A stretch of 9,106 nt of DNA, from NCBI GenBank assembly GCA_024653875.1, contig JANLHE010000460.1, positions 1 to 9,106 of the forward strand. The letters run 5' to 3'. The notes under the pieces are model-generated. The model was not told where the DNA came from and searched no databases. It saw nothing but the letters and a program-made list of their open reading frames with translations. Shown one piece after another: positions 1 to 7,112 of this stretch. The number at the start of each line of letters is the position of its first letter. Within the stretch, counting starts at the first letter, position 1. A program made the translations under genes and the position numbers. Source of the stretch: Acidobacteriota bacterium (lineage in GTDB: Bacteria > Acidobacteriota > Vicinamibacteria > Vicinamibacterales > SCN-69-37).

Positions 1-1064
1 TGGTGGCGCTGGGCCGGCGCGTGTCGATGAACGAGCAGCACTCGCTGCAGGAATCGCTCAACCTCTCGTCCCGGAGCGACATCATGAAGTTTGCGATGAC
101 CGTGCTCAAGCTGACCCTCGTGTTTGAGCTGGCCGGAGCCGCGATCCTCATCGCCCGTTGGTGGGGCAACTTTGGCGTCGACTCGTTGTGGCTCGCGCTG
201 TTCCACTCCGTCTCCGCGTTCAACAACGCCGGCTTCAGCCTGTTCTCGAACAGCCTGATGGACTGGCGGGGCGACGTGGTCGTGAACCTGACGGTCATGT
301 CGTTGGTCGTCGCCGGCGGCATCGGGTACCTCGTGCTGACGGAACTGGGCCGCTATCGACAGACGCGATCGCTGTCGTTGCACGCGCGGTTCGTCCTGAC
401 CCTGACCGCCATCCTCATCGTCGGAGGAACCGTGGCCATTCTGGTGACGGAGGGCCGCAACCCGGCCACGCTGGGAACGATGGGCTGGCCCGGTGCCGTG
501 CTGGCGGCCGCGTTTCAGTCGGTCACCACGCGCACGGCGGGGTTCAACACGCTGGATATGGGCGCGCTCCGGCCTGCCACGTACTTCCTGATGCTGATCC
601 TGATGTTCATCGGCGCCGCGCCAGGCGGCACCGGTGGCGGCGTGAAGGTCAGTACGTTTGGCGTCACCGTCCTTGCCCTGTGGGCCACCATTCGCGGGAT
701 GCGGGAGCCGACGGTGTTCTGGCGCCGGATACCGGCCGACCTGGTGGCCCGGGCGTTTTTTGTCAGCTTGATCGCCTTCCTGGCGGTGAACGTCGTGACC
801 GCCGCGCTGCTGGTGCGTGAGGAAGGCGACCTGCTTCGCACGTTGTTCGAGTCCGTGTCGGCGTTCGGCACGGTGGGCCTGTCGACCGGCGTATCAGGCA
901 CGCCGCTGAGTCTCAGCGCGGCATTTTCAGACGGTGGCCGCCTGCTGATTTGTCTCCTGATGTTCATGGGCCGCATTGGACCGCTGACCCTCGCCTTTGC
1001 CCTGGCCTCACGCCGGACACCGCCGCGCGTGCGGTATCCTGAAGGCCGCGTCATTATCGGGTGA
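1..1064 (+). CDS. ktrB: KtrB/TrkH-type potassium channel subunit, 5' end cut off
   Basis: This is the membrane pore subunit of a K+ uptake system. The reading frame is open to the window edge, and about 353 residues are visible (numbered here from the GTG at 3). Three of the four membrane-pore-membrane repeats of the family can be seen: pore loops HSVSAFNNAGF (68-78), QSVTTRTAGF (172-181) and ESVSAFGTVGLS (283-294), each with the filter glycine. The first repeat must lie to the left of the window. The glycine-rich segment APGGTGGGVK (206-215) matches the intramembrane gating loop of KtrB/TrkH. The ending FMGRIGPLTL (321-330) is also typical. The next gene, 7 bp downstream, encodes the matching RCK regulator, which supports the Ktr assignment over large TrkH. 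Whether the system is coupled to Na+ or H+ cannot be told from sequence. Confidence 0.93.
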   Translation, partial: VALGRRVSMNEQHSLQESLNLSSRSDIMKFAMTVLKLTLVFELAGAAILIARWWGNFGVDSLWLALFHSVSAFNNAGFSLFSNSLMDWRGDVVVNLTVMSLVVAGGIGYLVLTELGRYRQTRSLSLHARFVLTLTAILIVGGTVAILVTEGRNPATLGTMGWPGAVLAAAFQSVTTRTAGFNTLDMGALRPATYFLMLILMFIGAAPGGTGGGVKVSTFGVTVLALWATIRGMREPTVFWRRIPADLVARAFFVSLIAFLAVNVVTAALLVREEGDLLRTLFESVSAFGTVGLSTGVSGTPLSLSAAFSDGGRLLICLLMFMGRIGPLTLAFALASRRTPPRVRYPEGRVIIG

Positions 1065-1071
1065 TCCACAC

Positions 1072-1746
1072 ATGATCAGACGTCAATTTGCTGTCATCGG
1101 TCTCGGCCGGTTTGGCTCGGCCATGGCGACCACCCTTCACGGGCTTGGTCAGGACGTGCTTGGCATGGACTCCGACGAGGGGCGCGTGCAGGAACTGTCC
1201 GACCGGGTCCCGCACCTGCTCTGCATCAATGCGAGCGACCCCAAGGCGCTGCGGGAAGCCGGCGTGGCCGAGGTGGACGTGGCGGTCATCTCGATCGGCG
1301 CCAACATTGAAGCCAGCCTCCTCATCGTCATGGCCGTCAAGGAAATGGGCGTCAAGTTCATCGTGGCCAAGTCGACAACGGAGGTGCATGGCCGCATCCT
1401 CGAGCGCCTGGGCGTGGATCGCGTCATCTATCCGGAGCGCGAGGCCGCCGTGCGCATGGCGCACAGCCTGGTGGTGCCGAACGTGATCGACTACATCAGC
1501 CTGTCGCGGGATTTCAGCATCATCGAGATTCCGGCGCCCGAGATGTTCGTCGGCCGGTCGCTGCGCGAGATCGACCTGCGCGCCAAACACGGCCTCACGC
1601 TGATCGCGATCAAGCGCTCCACCAATGGCATCATGACGACCGACGTCAGCCCCTCCGCCGACGAGCGCATCCTGGCGGGAGATGCCGTGGCGCTCGTGGG
1701 CAGCAACAAGGCGCTCGTCGCCCTCGAGAGACTGGTCATCAAGTAA
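1072..1746 (+). CDS. ktrA: KtrA/TrkA-type RCK regulator of potassium uptake
   Basis: This is a cytosolic nucleotide-binding gating subunit that forms a ring under KtrB. It is 224 aa, the usual length of a single-unit KtrA (TrkA of enteric bacteria is about twice as long). An N-terminal Rossmann RCK_N domain covers residues 5-120, with the dinucleotide motif GLGRFG (10-15) and an acidic residue at the end of strand 2 (D33). The stretch YPER (120-123) resembles the HPER segment of KtrA. The RCK_C domain covers about 145-224 and ends in a LAGDAVALVGS-like strand (201-211). I chose the ATG at 1072 because homologues begin just before the Rossmann strand; an upstream in-frame start at 997 would overlap ktrB by 68 bp and add residues foreign to the family. 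No clear Shine-Dalgarno is visible, so coupling to ktrB translation is likely. Confidence 0.93.
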   Translation: MIRRQFAVIGLGRFGSAMATTLHGLGQDVLGMDSDEGRVQELSDRVPHLLCINASDPKALREAGVAEVDVAVISIGANIEASLLIVMAVKEMGVKFIVAKSTTEVHGRILERLGVDRVIYPEREAAVRMAHSLVVPNVIDYISLSRDFSIIEIPAPEMFVGRSLREIDLRAKHGLTLIAIKRSTNGIMTTDVSPSADERILAGDAVALVGSNKALVALERLVIK

Positions 1747-1760
1747 GCCGCACCGTGAGG

Positions 1761-1979
1761 CTATTCGGGTCCGCCCAGCCCGAGCTTGAGCGCGGTTTCC
1801 CGGCGCCGTGGAGCGGCCGCCCTGGGATCCGACCCGCCCAACGCTGCCAGCCGGCGCGCGCTCTCACGCGCGATCAAGGCCCGCAGACCTTCGTGAAGGA
1901 CGGCCGTCTTCTCCGAAATGCCTGTCAGCAACTGGGCCCGTTCCACGAGGGTCTGGTCGAGGACGAGGGTCGTTCTCAT
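1761..1979 (-). CDS. vapB: VapB-family antitoxin, orphan
   Basis: This is a 72-aa ribbon-helix-helix type antitoxin. The start MRTTLVLDQTLVERAQLLTG gives the DNA-binding strand and first helix. It is followed by the EKTAVLHEGLRALIARESAR helix and the segment RRLAALGGSDP, which are characteristic of the VapB (DUF2191) group. VapB proteins neutralise VapC PIN-domain ribonucleases and repress their own operon. Here the place where vapC should follow is empty: the stop codon lies 14 bp from the end of ktrA, which comes from the other strand. The gene sits 30 bp behind argG on the same strand and may be co-transcribed with it. I prefer the ATG at 1979 because family members begin MRTTL; an alternative ATG at 1991 would add MLIC. 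Possible roles are toxin neutralisation in trans, an anti-addiction remnant, or a DNA-binding regulator. Confidence 0.82.
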   Translation of the reverse strand: MRTTLVLDQTLVERAQLLTGISEKTAVLHEGLRALIARESARRLAALGGSDPRAAAPRRRETALKLGLGGPE

Positions 1980-1995
1980 GCATATGAGCATGCAT
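1978..1995. repeat. Two ATGCAT palindromes flanking the vapB start
   Basis: ATGCAT occurs at 1978-1983 and again at 1990-1995, 12 bp apart. Each copy is self-complementary, so the 18-bp block also reads as an inverted repeat. The first copy overlaps the vapB start codon. Ribbon-helix-helix antitoxins bind short repeated sites near their own start, so this could be an autoregulatory operator. The match may be chance; that use is inference. Confidence 0.3.
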
Positions 1996-2009
1996 CAAAA
2001 CCACAGCTC

Positions 2010-3379
<1,370 letters not shown>

Positions 3380-3422
3380 GCGGAACTGGGACTACCTGGC
3401 TCCCCGATCGAGTGGGTCGCGA

Positions 3423-3452
3423 TTGGCGCAATTGCGCCGTTTGCGCTACCCT
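3423..3452 (+). promoter_or_regulatory. Candidate cba operon promoter
   Basis: TTGGCG (3423-3428) and TACCCT (3447-3452) are separated by 18 bp and could form a sigma-70-like promoter 31 bp ahead of the subunit IIa start. The -35 matches four of six consensus positions and the -10 three of six, so this is a weak prediction. Between the two boxes lies a perfect palindrome, the usual place for a repressor site. Confidence 0.35.
3425..3438. promoter_or_regulatory. 14-bp perfect palindrome between argG and cba operon
   Basis: GGCGCAATTGCGCC is fully self-complementary. TTGCGC occurs within it (3432-3437) and again at 3441-3446, so the block reads GCGCAA-TTGCGC-CGT-TTGCGC. It lies in the divergent spacer between argG and the oxidase operon and overlaps the candidate oxidase promoter. 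This suggests an operator for an unidentified dimeric regulator, but nothing shows which gene it controls. Confidence 0.4.
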
Positions 3453-3483
3453 CCGCATGTCCATTTACGGGAGGCTCGCTCGC

Positions 3484-3636
3484 ATGACACCAGACCCCAC
3501 AGACGAGGCGCCGGTCGCGTTCGAACATCCGCGCGGCACCCTCGCCATCGTCCTCATTTTCGGCGCGCTGTTCGGCCTTGGCTGGCTCGCCATGTACATC
3601 TTCCGCTTCATGGCCATGGGCATGCCCCAGCACTGA
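3484..3636 (+). CDS. cbaD: ba3-type cytochrome c oxidase subunit IIa
   Basis: This is a 50-aa single-span membrane protein, the small accessory subunit of ba3-type terminal oxidases. It has a hydrophilic N-terminal tail (residues 1-16), then HPRGTLAIVLIFGALF and a transmembrane helix over about 18-42. The RGTLAIVLIF segment parallels KGALAVILVL of the 34-aa Thermus thermophilus subunit IIa. Location directly ahead of subunits II and I supports the call. In Thermus this helix fills the position of the second helix that classical subunit II has. I chose the ATG at 3484 because GGGAGG (3469-3474) sits 9 nt upstream; an in-frame start at 3343 would run back through the promoter region and into argG. 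It is the first gene of the operon, 27 bp before subunit II. Confidence 0.85.
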   Translation: MTPDPTDEAPVAFEHPRGTLAIVLIFGALFGLGWLAMYIFRFMAMGMPQH

Positions 3637-3663
3637 CGGAACGGTTAACGACGGGACTTCATC

Positions 3664-4143
3664 ATGAGTGTTCACGTTTACGAAAAGCTGTGGATGTGGG
3701 GCGCCGGCGGCCTCATCGTGCTCTTCCTGGCCGCCATCGGCATCACGGCCGTGACCCAGGCGGTCCAGCCGCCCAGCCACATCGAGACCATCAACCCGGC
3801 CACGCTGATGGATCATCCCGAATTCGGCGACCCGCAGGTGAAGGTGGGCGAAGACGGCACGGTGACGGCGTCGGTGGTCGCGGAGATGTTCCAGTTCCGG
3901 CCCGACCCGATTGAGGTGCCCGTGAACACGCCGGTCGTGTTTCGCATCACCAGCGCGGACGTCATCCATGGCTTCCAGATCATCGGCACCAACGCCAACG
4001 CGATGGCGGTGCCCGGCTACGTGAGCCAGTTCACGATGACGTTCACGAAGGCGGGCGACTACGACATCGCCTGCAACGAGTACTGCGGCCTGATGCACCA
4101 CGGCATGGTCGGCAAGATCACGGTGACGGGAGGCCAGCAGTGA
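3664..4143 (+). CDS. cbaB: ba3-type cytochrome c oxidase subunit II (CuA)
   Basis: This subunit receives electrons from cytochrome c through a binuclear copper centre on the outer face of the membrane. It has 159 aa with one N-terminal helix (about 12-34), unlike classical subunit II with two, and a cupredoxin domain at about 65-155. The CuA ligands can be read directly: H102 in DVIHGF, C137, C141, H145 and M148 in CNEYCGLMHHGM. The backbone ligand position is E139, where Thermus has Gln. YEKLW (6-10) matches Thermus YEKGW, so E7 corresponds to Glu15, the entry residue of the K proton pathway. The stop overlaps the subunit I start by 4 bp. The Shine-Dalgarno before the ATG is weak. No signal sequence for cleavage is evident. 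Confidence 0.95.
   Translation: MSVHVYEKLWMWGAGGLIVLFLAAIGITAVTQAVQPPSHIETINPATLMDHPEFGDPQVKVGEDGTVTASVVAEMFQFRPDPIEVPVNTPVVFRITSADVIHGFQIIGTNANAMAVPGYVSQFTMTFTKAGDYDIACNEYCGLMHHGMVGKITVTGGQQ
4128..4133 (+). promoter_or_regulatory. Ribosome binding site that fixes the cbaA GTG start
   Basis: GGGAGG lies 6 nt before the GTG at 4140, inside the last codons of subunit II. It supports GTG initiation in the GTGA stop-start overlap and implies translational coupling of the two subunits. Confidence 0.7.
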
Positions 4144-5762
4144 GCGCGCCCACACCGCAAGCCCGCCTCGCCGTCAGCCACATCGGGGTGGCGATCGCGG
4201 CCTTTGGCGTCGCCTCCATCATGGGCGTGTTGCAGGGCCTCTCGATCGCCGACATCGAGTTCCCCATGCGCAGCGAGTCGCTCTATTACATGTTCGTGAC
4301 CGCGCACGGCGTGTTGATGGCGCTCGTCTTCACCACGTTCTTCATCATGGGACTCGGCTACGCCATCTGCCACGCCCAGCTCGGACGGCTCGTCGGCCTG
4401 AAGACCGCGTGGCTTGGCTTCTGGATGGCCGTCGTGGGCACCGTGGCCGCGGCGTACACGATTCTGACCGGACAGAGCTCGGTGCTTTACACGTTCTATC
4501 CGCCGCTGCAGGCGCACCCGGTGTTTTACGTCGGGGCCACGCTGCTGGTTGTGGGGTCGTGGATCTGGGGCGGCGTGTTGATCGCGAGCTACCGGTCGTG
4601 GAAGAGGGATCACCCGGGCCAGCCCGTGCCGATGGCGATGCACGGCATGCTGGCCACGATCATCGTCTGGTATCTCGCCACGTCAGGCCTGGCGTGGGAA
4701 GTGCTGTTCATGCTGATTCCGTGGTCGATGGGCTGGGTCGAGACGATCGACCCGGTGATCGCGCGGACGCTGTTCTGGTGGTTCGGCCACCCGCTCGTGT
4801 ACTTCTGGCTGATGCCCGCGTACGTGCTCTGGTACACGGTGATGCCGCGCATCGCCGGCGGGCGGCTGTTCAGCGACAAGCTCGCGCGCATGGTGTTCAT
4901 CCTGTTCGTCGTGCTCTCGACGCCGGTCGGCTTCCACCATCAGTTCGCGGATCCCGGCATCAGCGCGAACTGGAAGTTCGTGCACACGATCACGACGTTC
5001 GCGATTCTGTTTCCCAGCTTCGTGACCGCGTTCACGGTCATCGCGTCGCTTGAAATCGCGGGCCGGCTCAAGGGCGCGAAGGGCCTGTTCAACTGGATCG
5101 GCACGCTGCCGTGGAAGGACCCGTTCTTCCTCGCGATGGCGCTGGCGATGCTGTCGTTCACGTTCGGCGGCTTCGGCGGCGCGATCAACGCGGCCTACGG
5201 CATGAACTCGATGGTGCACAACACCGCGTGGATCATGGGCCACTTCCACGTGACGCTCGGCACGACCTCGGCGCTGACCTTCATGGGCGCCACGTACTGG
5301 CTGCTGCCGCGGTTGCTCGGCCGTGAACTCAAGCTCGTGGGCCTGGCCCGTCTCCAGCCGTGGCTCTGGTTCATCGGGATGGGCATCTTCAGCACCAGCT
5401 TCCACATCGCCGGCTTGCGCGGCCTGCCGCGCCGCGTCTTCAGCGGCGCGCTGGCGGGCGAACAGGGTGATGCCTGGGCGGCGCTCACGTCGGCGGGCGC
5501 CATCGGCGGCGTGATCCTCTTCCTCAGCGCGATGGCGTTCGTCTCCGTCGTCATCGCGACGTGGACGTCGGGCAGGAAGATCGAGGCGCCCGCCTTTGAA
5601 TTCGCCGTCCCCCTCGAACCCGTGACGACGATGGGCCTGTGGGATCGGCTGGGCCTGTGGACGATCGTGGGAATCGTGATGATCATCCTGGCGTACGGCT
5701 ACCCGCTGGCCACGCTCATCATGACGCCGAGATTCGGGTCGCCGCCATTCCAGCCATTCTGA
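4140..5762 (+). CDS. cbaA: ba3-type cytochrome c oxidase subunit I
   Basis: This is the catalytic membrane subunit that reduces O2 to water and pumps protons. It is 540 aa with roughly 13 hydrophobic segments. Haem ligands are H56 (low-spin haem), H368 (high-spin haem) and H370 (low-spin haem). CuB ligands are H217, H266 and H267, with Y221 four residues after H217 for the His-Tyr crosslink. Each lies exactly 16 residues below the numbering of Thermus ba3 (72, 384, 386, 233, 282, 283, 237). The K pathway residues S245, Y232, T296, S293 and Y228 occur at the same offset. This is a B-family oxidase, a group that lacks the D channel and usually works at low oxygen. The start is GTG in a 4-bp overlap with subunit II. 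No assembly factor or cytochrome c gene follows. Confidence 0.96.
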   Translation: MSAPTPQARLAVSHIGVAIAAFGVASIMGVLQGLSIADIEFPMRSESLYYMFVTAHGVLMALVFTTFFIMGLGYAICHAQLGRLVGLKTAWLGFWMAVVGTVAAAYTILTGQSSVLYTFYPPLQAHPVFYVGATLLVVGSWIWGGVLIASYRSWKRDHPGQPVPMAMHGMLATIIVWYLATSGLAWEVLFMLIPWSMGWVETIDPVIARTLFWWFGHPLVYFWLMPAYVLWYTVMPRIAGGRLFSDKLARMVFILFVVLSTPVGFHHQFADPGISANWKFVHTITTFAILFPSFVTAFTVIASLEIAGRLKGAKGLFNWIGTLPWKDPFFLAMALAMLSFTFGGFGGAINAAYGMNSMVHNTAWIMGHFHVTLGTTSALTFMGATYWLLPRLLGRELKLVGLARLQPWLWFIGMGIFSTSFHIAGLRGLPRRVFSGALAGEQGDAWAALTSAGAIGGVILFLSAMAFVSVVIATWTSGRKIEAPAFEFAVPLEPVTTMGLWDRLGLWTIVGIVMIILAYGYPLATLIMTPRFGSPPFQPF

Positions 5763-5808
5763 GAATGAGGCAATTCACTCATGTCCGCCAATGACCAGCG
5801 CGCGGTGC

Positions 5809-5814
5809 TAGAGT
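5809..5814 (+). promoter_or_regulatory. Candidate -10 box of a leaderless transcript (5821 gene)
   Basis: TAGAGT matches four of six -10 consensus bases and ends 6 nt before the ATG at 5821, so transcription would begin at about the start codon. No Shine-Dalgarno is present between 5763 and 5820, which fits a leaderless mRNA. No convincing -35 is seen. Confidence 0.3.
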
Positions 5815-5820
5815 GCCGGT

Positions 5821-6177
5821 ATGCAGGCCCATCACAATGAACGGGAACTGGCGGACTTCATCCGGCACGGCGCGGAACGGCGTCCGGATCAGGCGTTTGG
5901 CGAGTACTACTCGGGCAAGACGGCGTCCTGCGCGCTGGGCGCCGCCTATGGGGCGATGTACCGGCTGCCCGCGGAAATGGGGAAGCAACACCCCACGCGC
6001 GATCTGGACTGGTTCTTCGACTGCCTCGATCGCGTGAAGCCCTGTCCGCACGAGGGATGCACGAAGCGCATCTTCCTGGCGGCGCTGCTGGTGCACCTGA
6101 ACGACGACCACCGGTGGTCGCGCGAGCAAATCGCCACGTGGCTCGAGGCCGTCAACGGCGCCGGCCTAGGGCGTTAG
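5821..6177 (+). CDS. Unknown 118-aa protein with C2H2 zinc-finger-like spacing
   Basis: I cannot name a function. The protein is soluble, with no signal peptide or membrane segment. C75 and C80 (PCPHEGC) followed by H92 and H97 (VHLNDDHRWS) give C-x4-C-x11-H-x4-H, close to the classical C2H2 zinc-finger spacing, and the ending WSREQIATWLEAVN looks helical. I recall short bacterial and prophage-like hypothetical proteins with a CALGAA segment (here 37-42) and a closing HLND-HRW-RE-IA-W block, so it probably belongs to a conserved uncharacterised family. That is a memory, not a search result. The start at 5821 has no Shine-Dalgarno but follows a -10-like box at leaderless distance. The stop overlaps the stop of the convergent downstream gene by 3 bp. 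It lies 58 bp after the oxidase operon; a shared role is not indicated. Confidence 0.78.
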   Translation: MQAHHNERELADFIRHGAERRPDQAFGEYYSGKTASCALGAAYGAMYRLPAEMGKQHPTRDLDWFFDCLDRVKPCPHEGCTKRIFLAALLVHLNDDHRWSREQIATWLEAVNGAGLGR

Positions 6178-7022
6178 CGCTTCGCGGCGGCCCGGCCGAG
6201 CTTAATAGTTGCGTCCGCCTGGGCGCCCTGCATCAGCAACGCGAGAAAGCCTTGCTCCACGCGCGGGGCGATGTCCGCCGCGGTGGCCGTCAGCATGTTC
6301 GCGAGCTTCGCGCGCCTGGATTCCACCAGCACCTTCTGCGTGCCCGCCTCGGCCGCCGCGGCGTTGCCGCCGAGCGCGGCGCGCAGACTGCCGATGCCGC
6401 ACGCGAGGATGCTGTAGCCGGGCAGGTCCGCAATCGCGGCCGCTTGAGCCAGCGCGCCCGGGTCCTCAAGCATCAGCATCGCGAGCTTCTCACCGCGCGG
6501 GTTCGATGGCGACCAGACCGAGGCGCCGGCGTCCGTGAAGAAACTGATCGCCAGCTTCGCCTCCTCCACCGACCGCACGTGCGGGAGGGTCACGCCGTCA
6601 GCGCCCGCATCCAGGATCTCCTTGACGCGCGCCTTCGTGACGTCCGCGCCGGCGCTTGAGATCGGCGGGATGCGCACGATGAGCGTCTTGCGGCTGACGG
6701 CCGCCGGGCTGCGCAGGCCCTCCACCATCACCGTGACGTGCGCGGGGTCGTAGCCGCCTTCCAGGTTGAGAAACACGAAGTCGTAGAGTGGATTGGCGGC
6801 CAGGCGCTCGGCGCCTTCCCGTGAGTACGGCGGCCTGGCAGGGCCTGGCGGCGGGGTCTGCCCGCGGGGCGAGCGGTTTTCGGCGGGCGCGTAGACGCCA
6901 AACGCCGGCTGGCCCTTGGCCCACAGGTCCAGAATCACGTTGTCGTGCTGCGGCGGGGCGGCCAACGACCCGCCATGCCACGCCACCACGACCAGCAGCA
7001 CTCCCAGGTTCCGTCTCGACAT
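6174..7022 (-). CDS. Exported HpcH/HpaI aldolase-like protein, probably altered active site
   Basis: The 282-aa protein has an N-terminal signal sequence: MSRRN, hydrophobic LGVLLVVVAW, and a likely cut after SLA (about residue 21). The SRR start might be read by Tat. Residues 28-275 follow the HpcH/HpaI aldolase/citrate lyase fold: LYDFVFLNLEGG (79-90), the strand LIVRIPP with R117, DAGADGVTLPHVRSVEEAK (138-156), the E186 strand, and GIGSLRAALG (209-218). Against E. coli HpaI, R117 (Arg70) and E186 (Glu149) are kept. The catalytic His45 position is Gly89 and the metal ligand Asp175 position is Ser212. A Pro/Gly-rich insert (49-66) and loss of the RGVGSALARASR loop are further departures. Class II retro-aldol chemistry may therefore be lost, and the substrate is unknown. 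A run of Gs just before the ATG (RBS-like) and a -10 box upstream support the start. Confidence 0.82.
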   Translation of the reverse strand: MSRRNLGVLLVVVAWHGGSLAAPPQHDNVILDLWAKGQPAFGVYAPAENRSPRGQTPPPGPARPPYSREGAERLAANPLYDFVFLNLEGGYDPAHVTVMVEGLRSPAAVSRKTLIVRIPPISSAGADVTKARVKEILDAGADGVTLPHVRSVEEAKLAISFFTDAGASVWSPSNPRGEKLAMLMLEDPGALAQAAAIADLPGYSILACGIGSLRAALGGNAAAAEAGTQKVLVESRRAKLANMLTATAADIAPRVEQGFLALLMQGAQADATIKLGRAAAKR

Positions 7023-7048
7023 GCCACCCCCGATGTGTTGAGTGCGGC

Positions 7049-7076
7049 ATCATACCCCGGGAAGATTCGGTGTCGT
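7049..7076 (-). promoter_or_regulatory. Candidate promoter of the aldolase-like gene
   Basis: On the minus strand, ACGACA (7076-7071) and TATGAT (7054-7049) are 16 bp apart. They match four and five of six consensus bases respectively. The -10 ends 26 bp before the ATG, leaving a short leader with a G-rich ribosome site. No clear promoter for the divergent ada gene, and no E. coli-type Ada box, could be made out in the same 90-bp spacer. Confidence 0.45.
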
Positions 7077-7112
7077 TTTTTCGGTGGCGGCCGCAGGCGA
7101 CCGGGGCCGACA

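Noticed and set aside
997..1071. Upstream in-frame start for ktrA
   Set aside because: It would add 25 residues translated out of frame from the end of ktrB; RCK proteins begin immediately before the first Rossmann strand.
1747..1760. Possible vapC remnant or terminator between ktrA and vapB
   Set aside because: Only 14 bp are present, with no stem-loop and no coding capacity.
4683..5405. 240-codon minus-strand open frame inside subunit I
   Set aside because: It is a Glu/Arg/His-rich mirror of cbaA, whose ligands and frame are certain.
5765..5782. Short ATGAG...CTCAT hairpin after the oxidase operon as a terminator
   Set aside because: The stem has only 5 pairs and there is no T run after it, too weak to call.
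6057..6659. 200-codon plus-strand open frame opposite the aldolase-like gene
   Set aside because: It overlaps two better supported genes and has Arg-rich shadow composition.
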